Origin: Thermoanaerobaculia bacterium
GTDB taxonomy: Bacteria > Acidobacteriota > Thermoanaerobaculia > Multivoradales > JAHEKO01
Length of the DNA stretch: 7,030 nucleotides
Assembly (NCBI GenBank): GCA_029287645.1
Contig: JARFQS010000387.1
Coordinates: forward strand, 1 to 7,030
Direction: 5' to 3'
The position numbers were made by a program, and so were the translations under genes. The notes beneath the pieces are model-generated. The model was not told the DNA's origin. It worked only from the letters and a program-made list of their open reading frames with translations, and ran no database searches. The first letter of the stretch is position 1. Each line of letters starts with the position of its first letter. Below are positions 6,746-7,030 of this stretch, piece by piece.

Positions 6746-7030
6746 ATGTCGATTGACGAGCGCAGAGGTCATCCCCGCCGCACCATCCAGGGAGTCCATG
6801 TCCACAACGGAGTCGTCAGCGGTGAGCTGCTCAACTTCAGTGCCGGAGGTCTGGCCATCGAGACCACCCACAGCCTTCGCGTCGGGGCTCTGTACACCTT
6901 CCGACTGGGACGACCCTGGATGAGTTTCAGGGTGACGGGATGTGTCCGATGGAGCCGACTAGCACGCACGCAAAGGACCCGAAGCGGAGAGGTGTCGCCG
7001 ATCTTCGTCGCGGGTATCGCTATCGAGTCG
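6746..7030 (+). CDS. PilZ-domain protein, probable c-di-GMP receptor, 3' partial
   Basis: The first 95 residues are visible and the frame runs off the window without a stop. The two-part PilZ signature for binding cyclic di-GMP is present: RxxxR within ERRGHPRRT (R7 to R11) and NxSxxG in LLNFSAGGLAIE (N30, S32, G35). A beta-rich segment follows (LRVGALYTFRLGR, then FRVTGCVRWSR), as expected for the PilZ barrel, and the visible end (FVAGIAIES) resembles the final strand. So the domain is nearly complete and the protein may be a short stand-alone PilZ protein. The ATG is supported by AAGGAG at 6734-6739, six bases upstream, and by homology starting almost at once. It is transcribed away from ispG across 218 bases. 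Its process (motility, surface polymer or other) cannot be inferred from the context here. Confidence 0.85.
   Translation, partial: MSIDERRGHPRRTIQGVHVHNGVVSGELLNFSAGGLAIETTHSLRVGALYTFRLGRPWMSFRVTGCVRWSRLARTQRTRSGEVSPIFVAGIAIES

Noticed and set aside
5853..6923. Long + strand frame across the ispG start, the divergent region and the PilZ start
   Set aside because: It is antisense to ispG and out of phase with PilZ, and has no family resemblance. Real genes with good ribosome-binding sites explain both ends.

Overview
The window is GC-rich and densely coded. It holds two genes cut by its ends (an LpxL/HtrB-type lipid A acyltransferase on the left and a PilZ-domain protein on the right) and four complete genes between them, all on the minus strand. 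The lipid A acyltransferase argues for a diderm, LPS-making bacterium. The C-terminal half of the large protein is a close match in architecture to the 'VWFA-related Acidobacterial domain' type, so Acidobacteriota or a similar environmental lineage is the best guess. This is inference from gene content, not from a marker gene.

Layout, left to right. Bases 2-922 (+) hold the lipid A acyltransferase with its N-terminus missing. It converges, across 25 bases, on a minus-strand block. That block reads, in transcription order from the right: ispG (5289-6527, MEP isoprenoid pathway, GTG start); a flavin reductase-like protein (4745-5242); a 1047-residue exported protein with two von Willebrand factor A modules and Ig-like domains between them (1495-4638, TTG start); and a TerB-like protein (948-1484). 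The gaps are 46, 106 and 10 bases. Only the last pair (VWA-terB) is so tight that co-transcription is nearly certain. Right of ispG is a 218-base divergent region, then the start of a PilZ protein (6746 to the window edge), which has a strong Shine-Dalgarno and the c-di-GMP-binding signature.

Functionally the genes look mixed. ispG and lpxL are housekeeping genes for isoprenoid and outer-membrane lipid synthesis. The VWA-TerB pair is the most intriguing part: VWA and TerB domains are known partners in Ter stress systems, but here the VWA protein carries a signal peptide and is predicted to act outside the cytoplasm. Several inverted repeats sit at gene starts: one over the presumed ispG transcription start, one over the ribosome-binding site and start codon of the flavin reductase with a second perfect palindrome just upstream, and a bulged hairpin just before the VWA Shine-Dalgarno. 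I see no CRISPR array, tRNA, rRNA, insertion sequence or clear Rho-independent terminator. I did not find a convincing new multi-gene system; the strongest leads are the exported VWA/TerB operon and the start-site palindromes.
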